In this document: piece by piece, positions 46,593 to 56,526 of the stretch
Numbering within the stretch: position 1 is the first letter of the stretch
Layout of the letters: each line of letters starts with the position of its first letter
DNA from: Solanum dulcamara
Taxonomy: Eukaryota; Streptophyta; Magnoliopsida; Solanales; Solanaceae
Direction of reading: 5' to 3'
Length of the DNA: 64,000 nt
Assembly (NCBI RefSeq): GCF_947179165.1
Contig: NC_077245.1
Coordinates: 21,427,740 to 21,491,739, forward strand
Notes under the pieces: model-generated
What the model was told of the DNA's origin: nothing
Seen by the model: the letters and a program-made list of their open reading frames with translations, nothing else
The model's database searches: none
Translations under genes and position numbers: made by a program

Positions 46593-47519
46593 TGTAAATA
46601 TTAGAATTATATTGAATTTAAATCTGTAAATTAATTTAGACTATATTAAATTCAAGAAAATAGTCCAAATGATGTAGCAATTCAAGTCAAATAAATAATC
46701 CACTAAAAGCACATTATGTGTCAAAATTATGTGGCAATCCAAGTCAAATTAAATGAGCCACTAAAATCACACCACGTGTCAAAGTTATATGACAATCCAA
46801 GTCAAATTAAATGAGTCATTAGAATCATGTCATGTACCAAAATTATGTGACAATCCAAGTCAAATTAAATAAGTCACTAAAATCATGCCACATGTCGAAT
46901 TTATGTGGCAATCTAAGTCAAATTAAACGAGCCACTAGAATAATGCCACGTGTATATGTGACATATTTTGACCAATTAAATTAAAGATCTTCATCAAAGA
47001 AATCTGATTGGTCAATCCAAACCAACCAATCAAATCACACTCTCATACCACTCCCTACAACTATAAATAGGGGTCTTCATTATTCTGAGAGGTTTTTTTT
47101 TTTCAAGAACAAGAAGCAAGAAGAGAGCTCGTGGATCAAAGACCGCAAATTCTCTACAAAGCTACAAAGTTCAAGTAATCAAATTTAAGTTCAAGTTCAA
47201 GATCAAGAACAAAAGCAAATATCAAAAAGTTCGAGATCAAGTTACTTGTTCATATTTATTACTCGTCATAACCGTACAAGTGTTCGTGATGAATAATTCA
47301 AATCTAAATTTGAAGACGAAGATTCAAGATCAAGTTGTTCAAGCCATTGACTCTAAATCAAATTCAAGTTCAACATATTTCATATTATTTGAAGAATCAG
47401 AGGATTATTATAGAGATTGTAACACGCACTACATTTTGAAATCAAATATTATACTTTGTTACTCTAATTTTCCGGTCTTGATTATTTGTTTTTCTCGGCT
47501 CGAAAATTTGTTGTTTACA
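46593..47519 (+). mobile_element. 3' LTR of element F
   Basis: 927 bp, highly similar to the 5' LTR including the 58-bp array (46674-46962) and TATA box. Ends TTTACA, followed by the GTTAT duplication. The frame at 47280-47528 lies inside it. Confidence 0.92.
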
Positions 47520-47524
47520 GTTAT

Positions 47525-48715
47525 GTAGTTTTATCTCTCTATTGGAGAGACTAATGTACGTAAAGAAATTGTACACTTTATGAATTCTATGTTTTTAATT
47601 TGATGGCCTTAATTAAATCTTTTGATAATTTAATATTGATCCACACTTGACTATAATAATACTAATAAGAAAATTTCTTTATTGAAATTATGTATTGGTA
47701 CTAACCAAGTATTGCACTGGAAAAAATGAAAAAGACAAAAACTTAGGAAAGAATAAAAAAGAAAGAAGCTAAATGTGGCAGTTAAGACGATTTGATAGGT
47801 TCTCCTCTTAGATGTTTGTCAATTTTTTCATCCAATAAAAAATATTAATCTGACATGTTTGTATATCAGTGGTCCATGTTCAGTGTATTTTTAAATTGAT
47901 GGTAAGGATATTATTAGAATATTAAAAATTGAATAATGTCAAAAAAGAAAGGGGTCATTTTTTTTTAAAACAGATTAAAAAAAAAAAATTAAAATGAAGG
48001 ATTATATTTCATCTCTCTTATTATTCTTTCTTCATCTAAGTGGAAGTTTTTTCTCCTGTTTCCTCTTAAAATCAAGATTTTGTTGTTTTCTTCTTTCTAA
48101 GTGGAAGTTTTTTCTCCTGTTTCCTCATAAATTAAAGCATAATTATGATAAATTTGACTTTGAAGTCTAAATATCATACTTCGACTTGCAATAATTCTTA
48201 TGATGGCTTTTGAAGTTTAAATACATCCATCAGGGTTGAGTTCAGGGGGAAAAAACTCCTCCCTTTAAACTTTGACGGTTATACATAGTTCAATCTTTCT
48301 AAAGAAAAAGAATTCATTACTAACCACAAATGATTCAAATGAGAATCCATGGTAAATAAACGTTTTTATCATAGGTCATTTCTTATAAAATAAGGTCGGA
48401 TTAATATAAATGGGTTGAAATGGTTTAAATGAATGGATATTTTAATTCATATTAGGGTTCTGTAAGAATCAATAGGGGAGTATAATGTCATCCGAATGTT
48501 TGATGTCGCTGGTTTTGTTTGTTTTAGGGGTAAGTATGAGCCAAAAAATAAGGATTGGGGCATTGATGGATCAAAAGGTTAACTCAAATTTTTTATTAAA
48601 GGTGACACAAAAGTTTAAAAATTAAGAAAAAAATGACACAAGTCTTAATTATTGAGTAGATGTGATAATTTAAAAGATTAGTGTTAGTGACATTAATTCT
48701 AAAATCCTCAAGTTT
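47525..48715. other. Intergenic DNA without recognisable gene
   Basis: AT-rich sequence. I see no exon-like frame. A repeated phrase GTGGAAGTTTTTTCTCCTGTTTCCTC occurs at about 48039 and 48101 as a short duplication. A TATAATG-flanked GGGGAGTA at 48475-48482 is a weak candidate for the right end of the mariner-like element. Confidence 0.4.
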
Positions 48716-49030
48716 TATTATTTACATAAAGATCCTATTTTTTTTATACCCACCACCACTCCCTCCCCCTCTGCCGCTACCGTCATTCCTATCCTTTCTA
48801 CCGCAGCCGCTATCACTACTATCATCCCCTCCCCTATCACCATCACCATTATGTTTTTCTCCTCCTCCACCATCACCATCACCTCATCTTCTACCACCAC
48901 CTCCTCCTCCTCCTTCACCATTGTCACAACAACCATCACCTCTTCTTCCAATGTCACCACCAACACCACCGACCTTCTCTTCTTCTACAACCACTATTTC
49001 TTTCACTAGCTCATCCTCCACCTTATTGTC
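48716..49030. repeat. C/T-rich triplet tract (CACCAC/CCTCCT)
   Basis: Low-complexity pyrimidine-rich sequence made of CAC, CCT and CTC triplets. The 120-codon plus frame (proline/serine) and the 83-codon minus frame (valine/glutamate) arise from this composition and are not genes. Confidence 0.85.
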
Positions 49031-49034
49031 TATC

Positions 49035-49262
49035 AAAAATTAAACAGTTGTTGAAATTGCTGCATCAACTATATATAAGTTGCTATAATATTTCAATAAT
49101 TATTGCAACAACTTAAATAATTATTGAAGTTGTTGCAGCAATCCAAACAACTGTTGAAGTTGTTGTAGCAACTCAGATATCTGTTGCAACAATTATCGCA
49201 GCAACTATCATAATTGTTGTAGCAATTACCATAGTTGCTGCAGCAAACTATCATAGTTGCTT
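49035..49262. repeat. GTTGTTGCAGCAA-type short repeats, partly inverted
   Basis: A series of imperfect GTTGTTGCAGCAACT and TTGAAGTTGTTG words. GTTGC and GCAAC alternate, so many pairs could form hairpins. No coding reading is convincing. Confidence 0.7.
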
Positions 49263-49849
49263 GATTTTGTGCAGAATTTCTTTCAACGACTTAAATATAC
49301 ATTTTTTTAAAAAAAATCTCAAAATCAAATCAAAACAGTCCCTAAATATAAAAATAAAAGAAGATAAAAAGAAGAAAATGGGATAACAAAAATGAATGCT
49401 GGCGATGATGACGGTGGATGGCGAAGACGAAAAAGAAAAAGAAGAAGGAGACGGAAGGAGGGAGAGAGAAATCTAAAAAGAAAAGGAGAAAGAAAGAAAA
49501 AGAGTGTATGATTGAAAGATAATGAACAGAGGAGGGGGGTTGGGGTGAAATAATTTAAAATTTGATGAAATAAGAGGTAAGACTTTTAAAAATTCTAATA
49601 TGCACCCTAAAGCTTGTAATCACTCTAATCAGGTCCACATTTCATTTAATCCCATTTGACCAAGTTAATATTACCTTTTTTTAATTAAAAACTTTTTGTC
49701 ACCTCTTACTCAATTTTCTCATGCTAATCGAAAATCAAATTAAATCGATTTGGCATATTTTTAGCCCTTTTCCATAATAAAAATATGTATTTTCTTTGCA
49801 TAGGTGGAGAAATAATAAAAGAAGAAAAGAAAGAGACAAGACAAAACTT
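49263..49849. other. Intergenic, purine-rich; nothing recognised
   Basis: Contains an A/G-rich stretch (49360-49560) and AT-rich sequence. No gene or terminal repeat could be supported. Confidence 0.4.
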
Positions 49850-50820
49850 AGGCCTCATATGTTTGCACTTAATGGAGGTCTGAATCTAAATGATTCAAAT
49901 TTCAGTTATTAAGTTTGTTTGGTTTCAAGATCTGAATCTTAAGCATTCATATCTTATTCATTAAGTCATTTGTTTTTCTTATTTTACGACCACTTAATGG
50001 GCCTAAATATGTTTGAATGATTAAGATCTGTAATAAATTCTTAATATCATTAAGATATCTATTTAAGAATTTCTGCAAAAAAGACAGTTCACTACTACTC
50101 AATGTATTTTCACCCACCACTCACAACCACCATTTCAGACACAACTACCATCATTGTCAATCACGACCACTTGCCATTCACAACCACCATCCTCAACGCA
50201 ATTACAACCACCATTATCTCTAATCACAAAAATCAATCGGCATGGCCATTAGCCATCATTTGCAATTATTACCATCAATTATTATTACATTCATTAATCA
50301 CTATCGATAATTACTATCTTTAGTCAATATTATCGTTAACCGCGATCATCATTCACTACTGCCATTAGCTATTAGTATCATTCCACTACTAATTATCAAC
50401 CGCTACCACCAACAACCACGGTTAATCACTATTGTAAACTATTATACCATAAGATACTAACTACAACCACCATCATAAGTTAACATCATTCTAAATCAAC
50501 ACTCACAATCACCATCGTTAGTCATCACCACCACCAATTGTCATATAAAAATTTTAAAATATTTTATTGATATAGTATTAGACCAATTTAGTATTATATT
50601 TGAATTTTATATTCATTATTTTTTAAATAAAAATAAATTTTATACATTTAGATGTTGAAAAAACGAATAGCCTTAACTATTTACCATTTAGATCTAAATA
50701 TAACATCTTAATATTCAAATATTTATTCAGATTCAAATATCTAAATTTAAATGCACATCTTAATATTTAGATGTATATTCAAATTCAAACATCTTAATTT
50801 TAATAAACACAAATAAGCTT
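49850..50820. mobile_element. hAT-like nonautonomous element (tentative)
   Basis: Left end AGGCCTCATATGTTTGCACTT and right end, read in reverse, AAGCTTATTTGTGTTTATT share the GTTTG/GTGTTT-A/T layout of Solanaceae hAT MITEs. Both ends are followed inward by ATCTGAATC or TTTGAATC words that pair between the two sides. The middle has CAC/CAT triplet repeats (50100-50530). No 8-bp target duplication is obvious, which keeps confidence moderate. The frames at 50017-50323 are composition shadows. Confidence 0.5.
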
Positions 50821-51584
50821 ACACTGACTGAATTGACTGAATCAAAATAAGACAACTCAAAGTCTAACTAACTAACAGGATTGCAAATTCTTCAACCTCT
50901 ATTGGAAAATGACACAATAAATTGTCTGAGCTGGATACTCACCAACTAAAGATATATGTTAATGTCCAAGATTCTTTCCTACGTACCATAAGCATTTTTG
51001 TAACTTATGGTCTAACAAAATCCTAGATGCCTTTGATTCATTAAATTGATCGATCAGTGTATCACTTAAATTCTTTCCATATGTACAATATATATCTAAT
51101 TTGTTTTTACCTCAAATCGATCCATTGATTCTAAGTCACCGTTGGTCATTGATGAACTAATTTCCAGTTTGGTTGACCTTTATAGGGTCCATGTGCATTT
51201 CAGAACTAGCTACGTACAATAAGGACATTTTTGCCTCTTACATCACCAACAGATCCACCCTCCACCCTTAACAAGAGTGACAAGGAGGATTTATCATACT
51301 TGGCACAAATCTAAATTAGTCAAATGGTAAACCATTTAACTAATCAGAGATCAGTTCAGCGCAAATTTGAATTAGTTGGACAATAAGTTTCAATATCATA
51401 TGGTTAATTTAAAAAACAAAAATGTACTGTTTGCAGTATATGGTGGTCGAATCCATTGATGAGAAATGTATAAACAGTAGAAAACATAAAGAGCATATAC
51501 ACACAGAGACCATATTTGACACTAGAAAAACAAATCACTCAACATGAAAACTCAAAACTTTTTTTTTTCCTAATTTGCACCTAA
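50821..51584. other. Intergenic, 3' side of the C2-domain gene
   Basis: No exon or repeat was recognised. It would contain the 3' untranslated region of the minus-strand gene close to 51584, where AT-rich sequence with a poly-A-like tract (51558-51568 in the plus view a T run) follows the stop codon. Confidence 0.4.
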
Positions 51585-52052
51585 TTAACACATACTCCAA
51601 CCAGCAATGCTCTCCGCCAAGACCAACTTATCAATCGTCACTCTTTCACCAAACCTATAAGAAAACCTCAGAAGACCTTGAGATTGAGCCGAGCCCTTGT
51701 GGACAGGGCAAGTCATGATAGCACTACCTCCATTAGCGTACGAATATTCGTAAAGCTCCTTCATAGACGTATGCACTTCCCCGATATATCGATCCCCGAG
51801 CTTCCTCTTGCAGTACAACTTAATGACTAACATATCATTAGGGTACTGGATCATCCACTCGGAAATTGTAAACTTCATGCTGAAGTTCCACGCCGGATTT
51901 ATCTCCCCGTGCTTGTCCGTCGGGGTTCGTTTCTCGGTGTTAGGGTTGCTACCTACGGAAACCCTAGCATGGACTTTCATCTTGAATAGCTTTCGGACAT
52001 CTTCAAGATCACTTGCTGATATTAGAGTTATTTCAAATTTTCTGCACTCCAT
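51585..52052 (-). CDS. C2-domain protein, SRC2-like (155 aa)
   Basis: Single-exon frame with no break and with composition unlike the surrounding repeats (more G/C, balanced codons). It begins MECRKFEITLISASDLEDVR, the typical start of plant SRC2-like C2 proteins. An in-frame TAA lies 18 bases upstream of the ATG, which fixes the start. The C2 beta-sandwich covers roughly residues 1-115, with KMKVHARVSV, GEINPAWNFSMKFTI, LVIKLYCKRKLGDRYIGEV and the acidic positions DLEDV and LGD that could contribute to calcium or lipid contacts. The C-terminus (LRFSYRFGERVT ... GWSMC) is short and lacks the proline/glycine-rich tail of full SRC2 proteins, which are usually longer. SRC2 proteins are stress-induced and bind membranes, but the role of this copy is unknown. 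It ends in TAA. It appears to be the only intact host gene in the window. Confidence 0.9.
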   Translation of the reverse strand: MECRKFEITLISASDLEDVRKLFKMKVHARVSVGSNPNTEKRTPTDKHGEINPAWNFSMKFTISEWMIQYPNDMLVIKLYCKRKLGDRYIGEVHTSMKELYEYSYANGGSAIMTCPVHKGSAQSQGLLRFSYRFGERVTIDKLVLAESIAGWSMC

Positions 52053-52106
52053 ATGTATATTGTTGGTTTACTTTGATTTTATGTTTATGAGGTAAGTTAT
52101 CTGTAC

Positions 52107-52118
52107 ATAAATTTATAT
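52107..52118 (-). promoter_or_regulatory. TATA box candidate of the C2-domain gene
   Basis: On the minus strand ATATAAATTTAT, about 55-65 bases upstream of the start codon. That would leave a 5' untranslated leader of about 30 bases. Only about 500 bases of promoter separate the gene from solo LTR G. Confidence 0.4.
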
Positions 52119-52369
52119 TAAAATATGTGCCACTCATGAGTATTGTGGGGACTACAGGAGACTTTGTTTTTTTCGATACAGGAGACTTTACATAGAGGAA
52201 AAAACTAAGCAAGCGCACTGGTCTTCTCTACGATTTGGACTTTTATTTTGTTTAATAAGTTTATATTATCCACCTTTGGGTTTGGATTGTTAAATAATCA
52301 AGAGGGGAATTAAATTAAAGAAGAGGATGAGTGTGCGCTGTAGACTTGTCGTATACTTATTACTCCCGC

Positions 52370-52607
52370 CATTTCTTTGGAAAATTTTAGTAAAGTAAAT
52401 TTGTGATATGTATTATATATAATTATATTTTAAAAAAAAATTATATATGAGCCTCAGATTTGTATAATAGCAAATTTTATTAAATTGTAGCCGCGATTCG
52501 TAATTATGTTGAATTATAGCTATATTAAATAATAAACTAGTAATGCTTGTCAATTCGCGTAAATTTTCCTTAAAAGAATTATAATTTATACTTACAGTTA
52601 AGGTTTT
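52370..52607. repeat. Left part of an unclassified repeat split by solo LTR G
   Basis: AT-rich sequence with phrases familiar from a Solanaceae DNA-transposon-like repeat (a GCCGCGATTCGTAATTATG region). It continues at 56237 in the phrase AAGGTTTTATAGTAAATTTC once LTR G and one copy of GTTTT are removed. Class not determined. Confidence 0.35.
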
Positions 52608-53284
52608 TGTCACGACCCAACCCCGTAGACCATGACTAGTGCCCGACATGGACACCTGTATACATATTCTTTAACTATATGTTCATTTCACATCAAACTC
52701 AATATGGATCTTATAATGACCAAACTATGGTCTCGAAACCGTCACATAAATATTCATATAAATGCAAGCCGACAATGCTGCTATCACAATCATGATAATA
52801 TCTGCAAGCCGGCAAGGCTGCTGTAAAAATAATATTCGCATACTAATGTTACACACACAACTTATCATGTTTGAATACGACCCACACACATGTCCACAGA
52901 CCTCTAAGAGTTTCAATAGTACGATATGACGGGACAAGGCCTCGTCGTACCCTTAGTCAACATATTTATATATTTAGATTAGAAAAGATTTATACCAAAT
53001 CTGGGCTCCGGAACAACGAAACTCTCCGAGATATCAAGAGGGAAATCTTAAGCTGGCGGCTCACCAAAATGAGTATCTACACCTACGGGCATGAAACACA
53101 TCCCCCCGAAGAAAGGGGGTTACTACGGAATATGTACCGAGCATGTAAAGCGTGCAATACAGTAAAAGGATCATAACCAAAATATGGAGTACAGTAAATG
53201 TGTACAATATCCAGAATGCCAAAGCACTTGCCTTTGTAATATAATCATATTTGTCAATATCATATATCATATGCATGTATATAT

Positions 53285-53525
53285 CGTACCCGGTCCTTAA
53301 TGAGGGACTCGGTGAATAAGGTCATCATATGCCCTCCTGGCCGCCATATCATATCATCATTTCGTCATATCATCGTATCATCATATTGTCATACCATTAC
53401 ATCATCATATCATCATATACATATATGTACCATTTCCGGCCTTTTAATGAGGGACTTGGTGAATAATGTAGTAAAACTGTGCACGATAATATAACATTTC
53501 CTGTCTGGGACTCGGTGAAAGATAT
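53285..53525. repeat. CATATCAT-type and GAGGGACTCGGTGAATAA repeats in LTR G
   Basis: Three copies of a phrase like AATGAGGGACTCGGTGAATAA (about 53300, 53446 and, shortened, 53508) enclose a run of TCATATCATCATATCG-like words. Confidence 0.75.
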
Positions 53526-53795
53526 ATTGAGACATGCACGAGCAAGTTAGTGAGAAACTATATGCAATTCAAAAGATTTTTTAAGGACTCAATAGAATAG
53601 TCAACACGAATCATTGTTCGCAAATTCAAATAATAGTCATGTCATATACCTTTCGGATGTCCCTATGGATTATATTAAAATAGAACTTTGAAATCGTGTG
53701 TACATATCAATATATATAAGACAAAACATACATTATGGGAATCAAGATCGATAGTCATTCTAGTAGCCTTAGGAATAGGAATTCCTTTGGAATCG

Positions 53796-53824
<29 letters not shown>
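53796..53824. repeat. (AT)n microsatellite in LTR G
   Basis: About thirteen AT units. Confidence 0.95.
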
Positions 53825-53826
<2 letters not shown>

Positions 53827-55331
53827 TATATTCATTTCACAACAATCATGCCAAAAGAAAGAAGGGTTAGCTTCACATACCTTTAGCGCTTATTCGTCTC
53901 ACAATATGTATACGCTTCTCAATAGTACTTCAACCTATATTAAGATGCCAACAACTACGGTTAAGCTACGGGGAGATTCAAAACGTATTCTAACGTTAGT
54001 AACTCCTTTCTAGATGTTTAGACGACGTTTTCTCTTGTATCCAAACCAACTACATACAACAACCCAACATCAATTATTATATGTTTAATACCAAATTCGG
54101 ACAGCCCATATAATATTCCAAACAGTCCACATTCACAACATACAATAACGATTTACATACGAATACTACATCCTCAAGTTACTTCTATAGTTCGTAGCCT
54201 TAACGTTTGCATGTAACAACTTATAACAGCCCATCCAACATACAACACAATGCATAATCTTAATTATCATTAATCTTTCAAGTTAAATAACAACAACGTT
54301 TCAAAATAGCCCATACCTTACAACGCTAGATAATAGTGTACATGCAATTATGACACATACAATTTATTCTTGTTAATCTATAGTCATATTATTTCGTCGA
54401 AACGATTCTATAACAGCCAAACCACTATGACAACATGATGTATACTCTTAACTATAATTATATTTTTCCAACTTGATTGAAACAACAAGTTCAAAATAGT
54501 CCATTACCAAAACACGTCCAAGACAATCCAACAACATTTCCAAAACAGTCCCTAAACAATGCTCAGAATTCTTGCAAACGTTTACGAACATACTAAGCAA
54601 CCCACATATGATTCTTACACATTATTTCATGTCTTTTTTTCATATAATTTCAGTAGGTTATGATCATCTATCCACACGATAAGTACAACATCAATTCATA
54701 CGCAAATAAGCTGCATCGTCATTTCTATAATCCTTACAACAACTCACAAATGACTTTAGTTTCAACTCCAATCATTAAACACCTTCATTTCCATCATAAA
54801 ATTCATGATAATAACAATCAAAATATCAAGTAAAAATAGTTCACTAACTTCCTCACAAAATAGTCCACACACGGTTTCAATATGCTTCAACATCACTCAT
54901 ATAAAATCATAGATTCAATTATTTTTATACTAACACAACTTCACCTTTAACCTTCTAATTCTTTTTATCATGAGATATATTATAGTAACAACCATAATTA
55001 TTAAAAAAAATTAGTCCATCAATGCCACCAAAATAGTCTCCACGGCTACAACAACATTCCAACACCAATGTTCATAATTCTATGCATGCAATTCATGTTT
55101 ATCAAGTTGCAACCATACTTCAACATCAACACATATAAACTCATGGTTACTATCATGTTCCAACATCAACAAATTTTATTTCATGCATACAACTTATGTC
55201 TACATATCTACATCACCCTTAATACATGAAAAAAAAGTTAGATCTTACCTTGACAACGTGACTTCTCAACTTGGCTAGAGTTTGTGAGATAAACCAATAC
55301 TTGTTCTTGTTGCTCCAATAACTATCTTCAC

Positions 55332-55345
55332 GTTTATAGGGGCCT
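55332..55345 (-). promoter_or_regulatory. TATA box of solo LTR G
   Basis: CCCCTATAAACGTG on the minus strand with a CT-rich leader region. Transcription from it would run leftward, toward the C2-domain gene. Confidence 0.5.
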
Positions 55346-56241
55346 TCTAAAGGGTTGAAACACCTTAGAAAATAATTTTTGGATCAAGACTCAAAGAGTT
55401 CAAAATCAGCCAATGTGGCTGAGAGCTTTCTCTCTCTAGACTTAGGTTTTCTTTCTTTGTGTTGTGTAGTTGAAATGAATTGTGATGGCTGATGTCTTAG
55501 TCATTAGTTGGTTCAAATTTTATGCCTACAATTTGGTCACATGCTCCACTTATGGCATGAGTCACTCCATTAACTTTACACTTAAAATTCTATTTTTTTC
55601 TACAACTTTCGGTCAAGTGTGGCCAAGCCTCACCTTCTTGTTTCTCCTTTCTTCTTTCATTTCAATTGTTTACAAGACAATTGTATGTGTGGTGACTGAT
55701 TCATACACCACCCTTTGTCCATTGTAATCATACCAAGATGAATGATCAATATTTAATGTGAAATGGACCCTCCACCATGTTATGTCTTTCTAAAATAAGG
55801 TATACTTTCATAAAGTAGTAGATGCTTAAATATTCAATTGCATGCTTCAACTTTTTCTCCTCTAATTTTTAGCCCTTGGCTGAATATTACACTTGGTTAT
55901 GAAATATATTTTAGTTGTCCACAATATATTGAAAATATAGTGGATGAATCAACATTTAATTGCATATTTGTATGTCTTCCATTAGCCTTATTTTAGATGA
56001 ATTTGAGTCACCCTTTTACCTTGACACATTGGTGTTCCTTCTTAGGTCATTGTTGTCATAATTTATTTTTTGTTACTTAACACCACAATTAAGTAATTTC
56101 TAATCTCCAATAACATTCTTATACTAAGTAAAATTTATAACCTATTAGTTCTAGTTTAGAAATTAAAAATCCGAGATTTCTATCTCACGTCAATTGCTTC
56201 GCGAATAACTTGACGTATACAATACGGGGTCTAACAGTTTT

Positions 56242-56526
56242 ATAGTAAATTTCTCTTTCCTCTTCTTCTCTTTCCTCTCCCTCGCCTCTCTTCTCTCTCT
56301 TTTTCCTCTCTCGCTCACCTCTCTCCTCTCTCTGTGCCCTCTCTCGCTTGCCTCCTCATCTCTCTGCAATACAAATACAAATGAGAATAGTCAAAAATTC
56401 AAATACAAATGATAATAGTCAATTAATAATATAAATACTAATAGTAATGTCAATTATACAGATCATATTCAGTGATAGAAAATACAAATAAGATATTTCA
56501 ATAATATAGATCCTTGTCTATGATTC
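56242..56526. repeat. CTCTC-rich tract and right part of the split repeat
   Basis: Pyrimidine-rich stretch of CCTCTCTCGC-like words (56260-56365), then ACAAATACAAAT-type repeats (56370-56500). This seems to continue the repeat at 52370-52607. Confidence 0.5.

Larger units (their letters stand above)
34851..47519 (+). mobile_element. Complete Tat-lineage Ty3-gypsy element F, 12.7 kb, TSD GTTAT
   Basis: Two LTRs (34851-35773 and 46593-47519) in direct orientation with TGTAAATATT...TTTACA ends, the left end decayed to TTTATA. GTTAT occurs immediately before (34846-34850) and after (47520-47524), a perfect 5-bp duplication. Inside are a primer site, gag, protease with a glycine-rich tail, RT with YVDD, RNase H, a second (archaeal-like) RNase H, integrase, a 3.5-kb non-coding tail with tandem repeats and a polypurine tract. 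The second RNase H before integrase is the hallmark of the Tat lineage. LTRs differ by a few percent by eye. All coding parts carry stops, so the copy is non-autonomous. Confidence 0.93.
52608..56236 (-). mobile_element. Solo LTR G (Ty3-gypsy type, minus), 3629 bp, TSD GTTTT
   Basis: Plus-strand ends are TGTCACGACCCAACCCCG and GGGGTCTAACA; on the minus strand it starts TGTTAGACCCCGTATTG. GTTTT flanks both sides (52603-52607 and 56237-56241). A minus-strand TATA box (CCCCTATAAACGTG) lies at about 55332-55345. No internal coding region is present, and the small open frames inside (for example 52871-53176, 53735-54013, 55482-55727) are not genes. Very long for a solo LTR of this type. It lies 556 bases from the start codon of the C2-domain gene, upstream of it and in the same orientation. 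Confidence 0.92.

Noticed and set aside
34851..47519. Integrated pararetrovirus (caulimovirus-like)
   Set aside because: It has LTRs, a target-site duplication, an integrase and the Tat gene order, which pararetroviruses lack. No movement-protein motif is seen.
48681..49043. Proline/serine-rich protein gene
   Set aside because: The reading frame is a by-product of CAC/CCT triplets, with an equally open glutamate/valine frame on the other strand.
53735..54013. Membrane-like YIYIYIY peptide gene
   Set aside because: Artefact of an AT microsatellite within solo LTR G.
52608..56236. Full-length retroelement with short internal region
   Set aside because: Only one LTR with a TSD at both ends; no second LTR, primer site or coding region.
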